Notes: generated by a model not told the origin, from the sequence alone. A DNA stretch of 26,283 bases from Holophagales bacterium UBA5704 (GCA_002420005.1 DIHE01000054.1:76632-102914); one strand, 5' to 3'; shown: positions 14,406-22,892, counted from the first letter of the stretch. Program-made: numbers and translations.

Positions 14406-15212
14406 ATGACCGTCGCAACTCCTCCTCTCGCGTCCCTGGACGTTGCGCCGCTGACCATCGCGGATCGCACGTTCCATTCCCGCCTGTTCCTCGGAACGGG
14501 CAAATACACCGATTTCGACACCATGTCCGCCGCCCTGGAGGCTTCCGGCACCGAGGTGGTGACGGTGGCCCTGCGGCGGGTCAATCTCGACGACCGCGGC
14601 AAGGGCTCCCTGCTCGACCGCATCGACCCGGCGCGCCATCTGCTCCTGCCGAACACCGCCGGCTGCTACACCGCCGACGAGGCCATCCGCACCGCCCGGC
14701 TCGCCCGCGAGCTGGGCGGCTGGAACTGGGTGAAGCTGGAGGTCATCGGCGACCCGAAGACCCTCTTCCCGGACAACGTCGAGCTGCTCCGCGCCACCGA
14801 GGTGCTGGTGCAGGAGGGCTTCATCGTGCTGCCGTACACGAACGACGATCCGGTGGTCTGCAAGAAGCTGGCGGAGCTGGGCGCCGCCGCCGTGATGCCC
14901 CTCGGGGCTCCGATCGGCTCCGGCATGGGCATCCGCAATCCCGCCAACCTGCGCATCATCCTGGAGCAGGCGACCGTCCCGGTGATCGTCGATGCCGGGG
15001 TGGGCACGGCCAGCGACGCGGCCCTCGCCATGGAGCTGGGCGCCGCCGGCGTGCTGATGAACACCGCGGTGGCCGAGGCGCAGGATCCCGTCCGCATGGC
15101 GCGGGCGATGAAGCTCGCCGTCGAAGCCGGCTGGCTCGCCGCGCATGCCGGCCGCATCCCGAGAAAGCTCTACGCCTCCGCCTCGTCGCCCCTGACCGGG
15201 CTCATCGAGTGA
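14406..15212 (+). CDS. thiG: Thiazole synthase
   Basis: 268 residues. Forms the thiazole phosphate moiety of thiamin from deoxyxylulose 5-phosphate, dehydroglycine and ThiS-thiocarboxylate. Motifs include RLFLGTGKYTDFDTM (26-40), TEVVTVALRRVNLDD, LLPNTAGCYTADEAIRTARL, GGWNWVKLEVIGDPKTLFPD with the Schiff-base lysine K110, LGAPIGSGMGIRNP and VIVDAGVGTASDAA. I start at the ATG at 14406, preceded by TATGAT, in place of an upstream codon at 14373 that would add 11 residues of atypical sequence. No thiS, thiF, thiE, thiH or thiO lies nearby, so the partner proteins must be coded elsewhere. Placing it after panBCD groups two vitamin pathways. Confidence 0.95.
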   Translation: MTVATPPLASLDVAPLTIADRTFHSRLFLGTGKYTDFDTMSAALEASGTEVVTVALRRVNLDDRGKGSLLDRIDPARHLLLPNTAGCYTADEAIRTARLARELGGWNWVKLEVIGDPKTLFPDNVELLRATEVLVQEGFIVLPYTNDDPVVCKKLAELGAAAVMPLGAPIGSGMGIRNPANLRIILEQATVPVIVDAGVGTASDAALAMELGAAGVLMNTAVAEAQDPVRMARAMKLAVEAGWLAAHAGRIPRKLYASASSPLTGLIE

Positions 15213-15245
15213 AGGCGCATCCCCCCGCCCGGCCTCTCCCCTCGT

Positions 15246-15284
15246 CCCCCTCTCCCGTCGCCCCCCCTCCCCAGGGAGAGGGGG
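15246..15284. repeat. Palindromic intergenic repeat (CCCTCTCCC family)
   Basis: Perfect 11-bp inverted repeat (15246-15256 with 15274-15284, CCCCCTCTCCC/GGGAGAGGGGG) around a 17-nt C-rich loop, in the gap between thiG and the tRNA gene. A related hairpin lies at the right edge of the window (26243-26267). It may end thiG transcripts, although there is no T run. The remaining 15285-15343 holds nothing I recognise. Confidence 0.5.
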
Positions 15285-15343
15285 CGCCACCGCCCAGAGG
15301 CACCCACCGGCCGATTCGTTCCGAAGGACCCGGTTCCGGGGGC

Positions 15344-15372
15344 TTGCATCCGTCCGGCACCTGCCCTACAAT
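15344..15372 (+). promoter_or_regulatory. Promoter of the tRNA-Arg gene
   Basis: TTGCAT (15344-15349), a 17-nt spacer and TACAAT (15367-15372). Transcription would start near 15379, about 20 nt before the mature tRNA end. Confidence 0.7.
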
Positions 15373-15399
15373 CTGCCTCCCGCACGCGGTTGACCACGT

Positions 15400-15476
15400 G
15401 CAGCCATAGCTCAACTGGATAGAGCGACAGACTACGGATCTGTAGGTTGGGGGTTCGACTCCTCCTGGCTGCACCA
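15400..15476 (+). tRNA. tRNA-Arg (anticodon ACG)
   Basis: The cloverleaf can be drawn in full: acceptor stem GCAGCCA/TGGCTGC, D arm GCTC/GAGC, anticodon stem ACAGA/TCTGT with loop CTACGGA (anticodon ACG, T33 before it), a 5-nt variable loop and T arm GGGGG-TTCGACT-CCTCC with one G-U pair. Discriminator A and the CCA end (15474-15476) are coded. A34 is expected to become inosine through TadA and read CGU, CGC and CGA. Confidence 0.96.
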
Positions 15477-15517
15477 TCTCTTCTCCCTTTCCCGGCAACG
15501 ATGCAGATCGCGGTCTT

Positions 15518-16837
15518 CTACCAGGCCGATGTGGTGATGTTGCTTCCCAGATAGTGTCCCAGCCGGTGGAGCATCTGCTGGATCGAGATCCAGACCACCA
15601 GCTCGATCTGGATCTCCGGGGCGAGATCCCGGGCGACCCGGGCCACCAAGGGCTCTGGAACGAAGGCGGGACTCGGGGAGATGGCTTTGGCCAGCAGCAG
15701 CACGAGCGCCGTCTGGGCGTTGAGCCCCGGCAAGGCCTTCAGGTGGGCGAGAGTGGCATCGAGGGTGCTCTCGCCCGGATCGAAGGGCTCGGCGGCAAAG
15801 CGGGCGACGCCGTCGAGAAGAGCCTTGCGCCGGCCGTGCCCCATCCGGGCCGCCATGCCGCGCGTCTCGCGGGCGAGCGCCTTGTTCTGCACCGTGAGGG
15901 CATAGACGAGGCCGGCGAGCACCTTGACGCGCAGGTCGAGCCCGCCTTCGGCCGGGGTCAGGTTGTCGCGCAGAACGGTCGCGATGGCGCGGATCGCCCG
16001 CTTGCTGCGCAGCCGTGCGAGCAGGGGAAAGGGGTGGCCGGTGTGCTCGCGCAGCCAGCTGCCCACCTCCGGCCAGCTGTCGGGGACGCCCTGCGTCCAT
16101 CCGCTTTCAAGACGGATGGCGCCCGGCACGTAACGCAGCAGAGCGAGCTTCGTGCCCAGTGTGTCCTGGCCGCCACTCATCGGCTTGAGCAAGGGGTCCT
16201 CCGGACGGTCTCCGGCCTGGATCTCGCGGGGTGTCCAGCCGGTCGGCACCAGGAGGCTCGACACCTCGTCCACCGTCGACTCTTCCAGATCGACCCCGAC
16301 GGCGTCCATGAATTTGTTCAGGAAACCCATCAGGCTGATCCCCAGGGCGATCCCCTCCGCTTCGTCCAGGGAGTAGTGGTTGAGCAGCTCGTCGCGCATC
16401 TCGAAGCGGAAGCGGCACGGGATGTGGGCGAGCGCCTCGCCGGCGGCCACCGCCGCCCGCTCCCCCGGGGTGTCGCCGTTCAGGTGGTCCGGGGTGCCGC
16501 TGCGGCGCAGGGTGAACGAGCAGGCGTGGGCGGTGCAGTAGGCGCACTGCGCCGTCTTGCTCGCCGCGATCATGCCGAGCCCGAGCGGGGTGGCGGGCGG
16601 CCCCAGGCCCCACACCGAGAACGGCAGATTGAGCAGGTTCGGCACCAGCAGGTTGTAGCTGCGAAAGCCGATCGGCCAGATCGCCAGGTAGGGATCACAA
16701 TTGGGCACCACGCCGATGAGCAGCCGGACGAGCTGCAGCAAGGGCGCAAACTCACGCTTGAGCTCTGCAAAATCCACCGCCGCGGGACGGAGCGCGGCCA
16801 GAAGAGTCGAACCGGACACCGGCGTATTGCTGGTCAT
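15518..16837 (-). CDS. AhpD-like / carboxymuconolactone decarboxylase family protein
   Basis: 439 residues. The first half carries ASKTAQCAYCTAHACSFTLR (about residues 92-111 from the chosen ATG), the CxxC plus His pattern of AhpD-type alkylhydroperoxidases, where the Cys pair carries out thiol redox chemistry. The second half (about 280-420) has a comparable all-helical outline (LDLRVKVLAGLVYALTVQNK) but no CxxC, suggesting an internal duplication with one inactive half. I use the ATG at 16837 because AAGGTGG lies just upstream; the TTG at 16861 would add eight residues. A TGGACT-N18-TAAAGT promoter precedes it. Physiological partner (lipoyl protein, AhpC or other) is not seen. Convergent with the tRNA-Arg gene and divergent from the channel gene. 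Confidence 0.75.
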   Translation of the reverse strand: MTSNTPVSGSTLLAALRPAAVDFAELKREFAPLLQLVRLLIGVVPNCDPYLAIWPIGFRSYNLLVPNLLNLPFSVWGLGPPATPLGLGMIAASKTAQCAYCTAHACSFTLRRSGTPDHLNGDTPGERAAVAAGEALAHIPCRFRFEMRDELLNHYSLDEAEGIALGISLMGFLNKFMDAVGVDLEESTVDEVSSLLVPTGWTPREIQAGDRPEDPLLKPMSGGQDTLGTKLALLRYVPGAIRLESGWTQGVPDSWPEVGSWLREHTGHPFPLLARLRSKRAIRAIATVLRDNLTPAEGGLDLRVKVLAGLVYALTVQNKALARETRGMAARMGHGRRKALLDGVARFAAEPFDPGESTLDATLAHLKALPGLNAQTALVLLLAKAISPSPAFVPEPLVARVARDLAPEIQIELVVWISIQQMLHRLGHYLGSNITTSAW

Positions 16838-16860
16838 GGCCACCACCTTGAAGGATTTCA

Positions 16861-16890
16861 ACTTTATCGCGAGGCGCCTCCTGGAGTCCA
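16861..16890 (-). promoter_or_regulatory. Promoter of the AhpD-like gene
   Basis: On the minus strand: TGGACT (16890-16885), an 18-nt spacer and TAAAGT (16866-16861), followed by a leader of about 16 nt with AAGGTGG as ribosome site. A TAGGCT box at 16908-16913 facing the other way may serve the channel gene. Confidence 0.5.
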
Positions 16891-16934
16891 GCCGCAGAAG
16901 TCTCTGCTAGGCTTGTGGCGAGCGAGTCCATCCG

Positions 16935-18557
16935 ATGACAAGGTCACGCAAGGGTCTGCTGCTTCTCGTTCTGGCGCTCCCTGTTCTGGTCCTGGTTGCG
17001 GCTCTCCTCTACATGGCCGGAATGGCCTGGCTGGAGGGGCAGCCACGCAGCTTCTGGCAGGCGGTGGAGTGGGCGTCGGAGACGCTGACCACCACCGGCT
17101 ACGGCGCGGACAGCCGCTGGGACCATCCGGCGATGGTGCTCTTCGTGATGCTCGTCCAGTTCATCGGGGTCTTCCTGGTGATCCTCGTCTTTCCGGTGTT
17201 CCTGATCCCGTTCCTGGAGGAGCGGTTCGAGGTGCGCCTGCCGCAGGAGGTGCCCAAGGACCTCGATCACCATGCGGTGGTCTTCCGCTATGGCGCAGCC
17301 GTCGAGAGCCTGCTCGCCGAGCTCCAGGGCGCGCGGGTACCGGCTCTGGTCCTGGAGCCGGACGAGGCGACGGCGCGCCGGCTGTTCGAGCGGGGAGGCC
17401 TGGTGCTCCACCGCCGGCTCGAAGACGGCGCGCTCGAAGCCTCGCGCCTCGATCGCGCCCGGGCTCTGATCGCCAACGGCACCGACGACGAGAACGCCGC
17501 CTTCATCCTGGCTGCCCGCCAGCTCGGTTTCCGCGGCCCGATCCTCGCCCTGGTCGAGGAGCCCTACCACCGCCGCCCGATGATGCTGGCCGGTGCCAGC
17601 GCCACCTTCACCCCGCGCCATATGCTCGGCGCCGCCCTCGCCGCCCGTGCTTCACACCACATCAGCCCGCGGGTGTCCGGGGTGCAGCAGCTCGGCCGCA
17701 ATCTGGAGGTGGCCGAGATGCGGGTCGAGCCGGGGAGCCCGCTCGCCGGCAAGACGCTGACCGAGGCGGACGTCGGTGCCCAGACCGGAGCCTCGGTGGT
17801 CGGCCAGTGGGTGGGCGGCGAGCTGGAGGTGATGGCCGGTGCGAACGTCCGGGTGAAACCGGGAAGCATGCTGGTGGCGGTCGGGAGTCACGAGAGCATC
17901 GACCGCCTCAGCCGGCTCGCCGAGGGAGCCGTCGCCACCCGCCGGCAAGGACCGTTCCTGGTCGGCGGCGGTGGTGAGGTGGGGCGCAAGGTCGCCGAGC
18001 TGCTGCGCGCCGTCGGCGAGGAGGTGCGCCTCGTCGATCGCGTTCCCGGGCCGGAGGTGGACCTGGTGGGCGACGTCCTGGATGCCAAGCTCCTGGAGCA
18101 GGCCGGCGCACGCGATGCCCAGGCGGTGATCCTGGCGCTCAACACAGACGCCTCCACCTTGTTCGCCACCGTGATTCTGAAAGACCTGGCCCCCGAAGTG
18201 CCGGTGATCGCCCGCGTCAACCACTCGGACAACGTCGAGCGCATCCACCGCGCCGGAGCCTCTTTCGCCCTGTCGATCAGCCAGGTCTCCGGGCAGATGC
18301 TGGCCAAGAAGCTGCTCGGCCAGGAGGCGGTGGCGGTCGATCCCCAGCTCAAGATCCTCAAGGTACCGGCCGGCGGCCTGCGGGGCCGCCATCCCGCCGA
18401 CTTGAAAATCCGCGAGCGCACCGGCTGTTCGGTGGTGGCGGTGGAACGCGGCGACGAGGTGCTGGTCGACTTCGACGCCGGCTTCCGCTTTCGCCCGGAC
18501 GACCAGGTCTTCATCTGCGGCAGCACCGCGGCGGTGCGGCGCTTTGCGGCCGGCTGA
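16935..18557 (+). CDS. Two-TM potassium channel with two RCK (TrkA-N/TrkA-C) units
   Basis: 540 residues. Hydrophobic TM1 (about 6-33), a pore helix and the selectivity filter TTTGYG (52-57), then TM2 (about 65-95). This is the minimal ion-channel pore that lets K+ cross the inner membrane. Two cytoplasmic RCK units follow: the first starts at DHHAVVFRYGAAVESL (111-126), the second at FLVGGGGEVGRKVAELL (about 337-353). Each has a TrkA-C-like beta domain (EMRVEPGSPLAGKTL and KVPAGGLRGRHPADL). The second keeps the GxGxxG nucleotide-binding glycines; the first has lost most of them (FRYGAAVES), so probably only the second binds a nucleotide. Gating by ligand or Ca2+ is inferred from the family. 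Starts at the ATG at 16935, likely from TAGGCT at 16908-16913. Confidence 0.88.
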   Translation: MTRSRKGLLLLVLALPVLVLVAALLYMAGMAWLEGQPRSFWQAVEWASETLTTTGYGADSRWDHPAMVLFVMLVQFIGVFLVILVFPVFLIPFLEERFEVRLPQEVPKDLDHHAVVFRYGAAVESLLAELQGARVPALVLEPDEATARRLFERGGLVLHRRLEDGALEASRLDRARALIANGTDDENAAFILAARQLGFRGPILALVEEPYHRRPMMLAGASATFTPRHMLGAALAARASHHISPRVSGVQQLGRNLEVAEMRVEPGSPLAGKTLTEADVGAQTGASVVGQWVGGELEVMAGANVRVKPGSMLVAVGSHESIDRLSRLAEGAVATRRQGPFLVGGGGEVGRKVAELLRAVGEEVRLVDRVPGPEVDLVGDVLDAKLLEQAGARDAQAVILALNTDASTLFATVILKDLAPEVPVIARVNHSDNVERIHRAGASFALSISQVSGQMLAKKLLGQEAVAVDPQLKILKVPAGGLRGRHPADLKIRERTGCSVVAVERGDEVLVDFDAGFRFRPDDQVFICGSTAAVRRFAAG

Positions 18558-18683
18558 GTCTCCGCTCCACCTCCGGGTGAATCGCGCGGCCTCCGCCAGC
18601 TCGCCCGCCGCGGCGTCGGCGGTGAGCCTGCGGCGACCGATCGAGGTCATCAAAGGTATGTCTTTCTGAAATTGGCATTGCAG

Positions 18684-18723
18684 ATCTACCGGTGTAAAGC
18701 GCGTGCCGCGCGATATCTACCGG
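18684..18723. repeat. Pair of ATCTACCGG direct repeats upstream of the Cys-rich gene
   Basis: ATCTACCGG occurs at 18684-18692 and 18715-18723, 31 nt apart, with a short GCGCG/CGCGC inverted repeat between them. They lie 40-80 nt upstream of the promoter at 18763-18791 in an AT-richer gap (18558-18847) that holds no other gene. They could be binding sites for a regulator; only the repetition is observed. Confidence 0.3.
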
Positions 18724-18762
18724 AACCGGCATCAAGGGTATTCGCGCGCTGTTGCGTTCGGC

Positions 18763-18791
18763 TTGACGACCTATGAGTTCAGAGCTAACCT
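18763..18791 (+). promoter_or_regulatory. Sigma70-type promoter of the Cys-rich secreted protein gene
   Basis: TTGACG (18763-18768), a 17-nt spacer and TAACCT (18786-18791), with a leader of about 50 nt and AGGAGAA (18834-18840) before the ATG at 18848. Unlike many genes here, this one has both a -35 box and a strong Shine-Dalgarno. Confidence 0.65.
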
Positions 18792-18847
18792 AGCCCCTCG
18801 TCATTAGTGATTCTAGATGTGTCGCACACCGATAGGAGAAAAGGTTC

Positions 18848-19294
18848 ATGAGTTATGCTCCTGTTCGTTCAGTCGCCGCACTCATCGCCCTGGCAATCTT
18901 GTGCCAGCCCGAGAGCTCCCTCGCCAGTGTGTCCTGGTCGGATATCCACTGCTCTGGATACGGCTATCACACTGAACAAGGTCCGCCCGAGGAACACCCT
19001 ACTTCCAGCATCGATTTGTGCCATGGTCAGACTGGCGACTCTGGCGGTTGCTCAGTTCCCAGCACTTTTTTTTCGGCGGGGGTGACTTGCACGGTGACAC
19101 CCGGCGGGCGAACCTCTTGTATGGCCACGCTCAGCTGCAACGTCGGAGGCAAATCCTATACTTGCGGTGGCTTCGGCGCCGAGGTTTTCGTAGGAGGCCA
19201 AGACCAGGGCGACGGTAGTACAGCCGGCTTCATCAAGTGCATCAAAGCGGACGGCTCGGTCTTTCAGGAAACTTGCCCCACCGGCGTTGCCTGA
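18848..19294 (+). CDS. Small Cys-rich secreted protein of unknown function
   Basis: 148 residues with a clear signal peptide (SVAALIALAILCQPESSLAS) and a likely cut near residue 27. The mature part has nine cysteines in about 120 residues, typically flanked by Gly/Ser/Thr (DLCHG, GGCSV, TSCMA, LSCNV, YTCGG), which suggests disulfide bonds formed in the periplasm or outside the cell. I recognise no family. Base composition is visibly less GC-rich than that of the housekeeping genes, a hint of later acquisition or of relaxed selection. It has its own promoter and is followed, after 4 nt, by the carboxypeptidase-regulatory-like protein gene, so the two are probably co-expressed and both exported. 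Confidence 0.75.
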   Translation: MSYAPVRSVAALIALAILCQPESSLASVSWSDIHCSGYGYHTEQGPPEEHPTSSIDLCHGQTGDSGGCSVPSTFFSAGVTCTVTPGGRTSCMATLSCNVGGKSYTCGGFGAEVFVGGQDQGDGSTAGFIKCIKADGSVFQETCPTGVA

Positions 19295-19298
19295 CCAG

Positions 19299-21515
19299 AT
19301 GTTTCTGCAGAGCGTTCTTTTGCTGATCACTCTTTGGGGTGGAGCTGAGGAGGCGGTGTCCTCCGCGCAGGTCTTTGGGGCGGGGATTGTCGATCACCAG
19401 GGCAGGCCTTTGGCGGCACAGGTGACAGCCTCTCGCGTGCCGTCCATCTGCGACCCGGGGGCCGTCGCCGCCAGCCAGTTGAGGGTCGAGAGCGACGACC
19501 AGGGCCGCTTCCGACTGGCGGCCCGGGAGGCGGGATTGTGGCGTTTGCACCTGGAGGCGCCTGGGTATCTCCCCTTGGTGGCAGAGGTCCTCAAGAGTCC
19601 CTATGACGAGGTGACTGGGCCCTTCTCCCTGCAACCCGCTCCCTTCGGTTCCGGGCGAACCGTCGTTCCGCCCGCCAGGGAGTCCGGACCTCGCGCTTCC
19701 GGAAAGCTACATCTAAGGGGTCGCGTGGTGGCACAGCAAGGCCGGCCGATCGCCGCCGCCCTTGTCTGGCTGTCCTCGGATCCTTCGTGTTATACCCTTT
19801 CGGCGCCGGACGGCTCGTTTCGGTTGGCCCTTCCGGCGGAGACGTCTCTGGCTGAGACCTCGCTCATTGCCGTTGCGGCAGGCTTTTCGCGTGAATCCAC
19901 TGAAGTGCCGAGCCGCCTTAAGCCCGAGCTGGTGGAGATCGCGCTACGACGGCAAACCGGAAGGCTCCAAGGCCGCGTGCTCGACAGCCAGGGGCGTGCG
20001 ATCGGGCTTGCCACGGTCACCGCGCGGAGCTTGGGGCGGGCGACCGCCACCAACCAGGATGGAACGTTCGTGCTGGAGAGTCTTCCGGTCCCGACCAAAG
20101 GGGCCATCGAGATCACCGCGATCGGCCACGCAACAACCGAGGTTCCGTTTCGCCTTCTTGAGACCGGCCCCGGCGGCGACACGGGAGATGTGGTCCTCAA
20201 CCGTCTTCGCCTTCTCAAAGGGCACTTGACCGGGCGCCCGGGTCAGTCCCTGGAACGTATCTGGCTCACGGCGCAGGCGAGGTCCGGGGCCAGCCACGAG
20301 ACCCGAGTGATGACTGAGGGAGCGTTTGCGCTCGGCCCGGTGGCGCCCGGTACGTGGCTGATCTCCGTCACCGACCAGAGGCAGGTGCTGACAACGTTCG
20401 AGGTCGAAGTGCCCGTTGCCGAGGGTCCCTTCCTGCTGGCGCCGATCGATTTGCGAGGGGACCAGCAGATCCGCGGCACCGTGGTCCAAGCAGGTGGCGA
20501 CGCTCTCGAAGGGGCGCAGGTCTACGTCCGGCCCCGCGGCGCACCGGTACCGCGCACCGGCACCGGTGCACCGCGAGACGCTCCAGCCACCGTGACGGCC
20601 GGGGATGGCCGCTTCGAGCTCGATGGGCTCGGTGCGGCCGACGCCTTCGTGCTGGAGGTGCGGAAGGATGGATTTTCCAGCGCCCTGGTCGATCTCCCGC
20701 CCGGAGAACGTGAAGACGAGCTCGAGGTGGTCCTTGCGCCTGCAACCCGCGTCGAGGGGCTCGTGATCTCCGAATCCGGTGCACCCCTCGAAGGAGCGTC
20801 CGTCTCCTGGCAATCTCCTGAGCGCGGGTTGAAAAACGGGTCCCGGACTTTTCTTCTCACCGATGCCGAGGGGCGCTTCGTCCTTCCCTCCGTCGTGCCC
20901 GGAGACCATGTGCTGGCCGTCTTCGCCGAAGGGTTCGCTACGGCGCGCCAGAGCTTTTCGATCGCCACCGGCGAAGAACGGCGCGAGCTTCGGCTGGTCC
21001 TCCAGCCGGAAACGGTCCTGGCCGGCCGTGTGGTCGACGGCCAGGGGAATCCTGTCGCACCGGCGGTGGTGACGGTGCCATCCTCCGTACAGCTCGATTT
21101 TCCCGTTGTCGAGACGACCTCCGCGGACGGCAGCTTTCTTCTCTACGGTCTCCAACCGGGGCACCTGTCCCTCACCGTCCGGCACAAAGAGTACCGTGAG
21201 CTCGCGTTGGACCTGGACCTGACCGCCGGCCGGCAAGACGTCCAGATCGTGCTGGAACGCCGCCGGCAATTCTCCGTGTCTGGCTTTGTCCTCGACCCGG
21301 AGGGCCGGCCCTTTGCGGGCGCCATCGTCACCCTCTGGAATGACGGCACCGTTTTCGAGGCGACGGCGGATGCCAGGGGCGCCTTCACCTTCCCGGATTG
21401 CCCCGAGGGGCCGGTTCTTCTCGGTATCAAAGGATTCCGGCTTCCACCCGAAGAATCCACGCTCCAGGTGGACCGCCCTCACCTGGGCCTCGTCCTGCAC
21501 CCGCAGCCACGTTGA
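19299..21515 (+). CDS. Secreted protein with eight carboxypeptidase-regulatory-like repeats
   Basis: 738 residues. After a signal peptide (MFLQSVLLLITLWGG) the protein is a chain of about eight Ig-like CarboxypepD_reg (Cna B-like) units, each with a G-x-V-x-D-x-x-G-x-P opening and a (T/S)-x-(D/E)-G-x-F-x-L middle: for example LQGRVLDSQGRAIGLATVTA with NQDGTFVLESL, IRGTVVQAGGDALEGAQVYV with AGDGRFELDGL, and LAGRVVDGQGNPVAPAVV with SADGSFLLYGL. Such beta-sandwich chains usually act as surface stalks or binding modules. No enzyme domain, TonB barrel or LPXTG anchor is visible. The ATG at 19299 lies 4 nt after the preceding stop; a TTG at 19287 would overlap it by 8 nt. Neither has a good ribosome site, suggesting translation coupled to the Cys-rich gene. 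Confidence 0.82.
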   Translation: MFLQSVLLLITLWGGAEEAVSSAQVFGAGIVDHQGRPLAAQVTASRVPSICDPGAVAASQLRVESDDQGRFRLAAREAGLWRLHLEAPGYLPLVAEVLKSPYDEVTGPFSLQPAPFGSGRTVVPPARESGPRASGKLHLRGRVVAQQGRPIAAALVWLSSDPSCYTLSAPDGSFRLALPAETSLAETSLIAVAAGFSRESTEVPSRLKPELVEIALRRQTGRLQGRVLDSQGRAIGLATVTARSLGRATATNQDGTFVLESLPVPTKGAIEITAIGHATTEVPFRLLETGPGGDTGDVVLNRLRLLKGHLTGRPGQSLERIWLTAQARSGASHETRVMTEGAFALGPVAPGTWLISVTDQRQVLTTFEVEVPVAEGPFLLAPIDLRGDQQIRGTVVQAGGDALEGAQVYVRPRGAPVPRTGTGAPRDAPATVTAGDGRFELDGLGAADAFVLEVRKDGFSSALVDLPPGEREDELEVVLAPATRVEGLVISESGAPLEGASVSWQSPERGLKNGSRTFLLTDAEGRFVLPSVVPGDHVLAVFAEGFATARQSFSIATGEERRELRLVLQPETVLAGRVVDGQGNPVAPAVVTVPSSVQLDFPVVETTSADGSFLLYGLQPGHLSLTVRHKEYRELALDLDLTAGRQDVQIVLERRRQFSVSGFVLDPEGRPFAGAIVTLWNDGTVFEATADARGAFTFPDCPEGPVLLGIKGFRLPPEESTLQVDRPHLGLVLHPQPR

Positions 21516-21540
21516 GCCTGCGAGGGTTCACCGCTGAGCC

Positions 21541-22830
21541 TCACCCCCGCGCCAGGCGCCGCGGTGCGATCCAGTGCCGGCGGAAGAAGTCTTCGATCTC
21601 GCCGACCACGTCCCTCTGCTGGGCGAGCGCGTCTTGCAGCGTGGCCCACATGCCCAGAAGGTCATTGCGCAAGCCGAGCCGGGCCAGCTCCGGGGTCAAG
21701 CTCGTGGCGATGCTCAGCGCGGATTTCCACCGGCCCGCCTCGATCTTGATGCGGATGCGCTCCAGGTGCTGCACCAGCATCGCCAGCAGATTCCCCTCCT
21801 CCTGGAAACGCAGGGCCACGAAACGCAACAACACATCGGCGTCGTGCAGCTGGCCTTTCGCCTTGAGAAGCAGGGCTTCGATGTATTTGAACCACAGATC
21901 GGGCTCTACTTCACCCACTTGGCGGATCCGCTCGCGTTGCGCCGCGTAGAGAGCCTCCGCCTCCTGGCTCTGGCCCAGCTTGGCGAGGCAGTAGCACTTC
22001 GTGTAGCTGCCGAGCAGGAGCGATTTCGGCTCTGCCGTGAGCAGAGGTATGGCTTCGTTGGCAAGGTCCAAGGCGGCATGAAGATCAACCAACGAAACGC
22101 AGATCGCCTGCTGAACCAGCGCTTTGCCCTGGCGGGGTCCATCGAATAACCCCTCATAGAGGGCCGCCGCCTGGCCGGCCGATTTCGCCGCTTCCTCAAA
22201 ATCGCCGAGGGCGCCTACCAGGCTGGCTCTTTCTCTGAAAAAGTGTGCTCTCTCTGTGGGATCGATTCCCCGGTCGCGATACCGCTCAGCCCTGTCGAGT
22301 GCCTTGAGTGCCTCGGGAAATTCAAGCCCGAGGCGATGGATGTTCGCCAGCATGGTCTCCTGGCGGAGCCGCAAATCGGCCAAGGGGCCGGCTCCGTAGA
22401 CCCGAGAGGGCAGGCAGCAGCCGATCTCTGCGGAGAGCCTTACGAGCGCGGCGGCCGGGGCATACTGCTTGCGCTTCGCCAGGGCGGCCGCCTCGTCCAG
22501 GAGATAGCTGGAAAGGCTGTAGTTTCTCAGGCCTCGCCTGACCTGGACGGCGGCCAATCGCTCCTTTTCACCCAGAACAGCGAGTCGCGCCCAGCGGGCT
22601 GCCGCTCTCGATCGATCTTCTTTGAGAAGGGCCGCCTGATCCAGGAGGACCATGGCGAGATCCCGGCTGGACGGTGGTGAGCAGGGCACTCCACGATCCA
22701 GCAGCACTTGCCGGGCCAGCGCCAGGCAGTCGGAGCACCCCCCGAGAAGGTGGCTCGCGACGCGGGCGTGCAGCGTCCGGTTGAGCTGCGTGAAGAAAGT
22801 CACGAAGTCGTCCCTCTCGATGTGTTCCAT
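21541..22830 (-). CDS. TPR-repeat protein with an N-terminal His/Cys cluster
   Basis: 429 residues, cytoplasmic (no signal peptide). The N-terminus has HLLGGCSDCLALARQVLL with H27, C32 and C35, close to the H-x3-C-x2-C zinc site of anti-sigma factors but with one extra residue. The rest is helical with TPR-like pairs, such as EALKALDRAERYRDRGIDP, DFEEAAKSAGQAAALYEG and GQSQEAEALYAAQRERIRQV, ending in DVVGEIEDFFRRHWIAPRR. TPR solenoids bind peptides or proteins. The ATG at 22830 is chosen for the strong GAGGAGG ribosome site; longer starts run into the upstream gap. It lies 85 nt downstream of the small exported peptide gene on the same strand and may have its own promoter as well. No HTH is found. 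Confidence 0.8.
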   Translation of the reverse strand: MEHIERDDFVTFFTQLNRTLHARVASHLLGGCSDCLALARQVLLDRGVPCSPPSSRDLAMVLLDQAALLKEDRSRAAARWARLAVLGEKERLAAVQVRRGLRNYSLSSYLLDEAAALAKRKQYAPAAALVRLSAEIGCCLPSRVYGAGPLADLRLRQETMLANIHRLGLEFPEALKALDRAERYRDRGIDPTERAHFFRERASLVGALGDFEEAAKSAGQAAALYEGLFDGPRQGKALVQQAICVSLVDLHAALDLANEAIPLLTAEPKSLLLGSYTKCYCLAKLGQSQEAEALYAAQRERIRQVGEVEPDLWFKYIEALLLKAKGQLHDADVLLRFVALRFQEEGNLLAMLVQHLERIRIKIEAGRWKSALSIATSLTPELARLGLRNDLLGMWATLQDALAQQRDVVGEIEDFFRRHWIAPRRLARG

Positions 22831-22862
22831 GGCGCCCTCCTCGTCCGGTGACGATTTTTCCC

Positions 22863-22892
22863 ATTCTCTGAGAAAGGAGGGACACCCGTCAA
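22863..22892 (-). promoter_or_regulatory. Possible internal promoter of the TPR gene
   Basis: On the minus strand: TTGACG (22892-22887), 18-nt spacer, GAGAAT (22868-22863), about 30 nt before the TPR gene start. It would allow TPR expression apart from the peptide gene. The -10 is a weak match. Confidence 0.35.
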
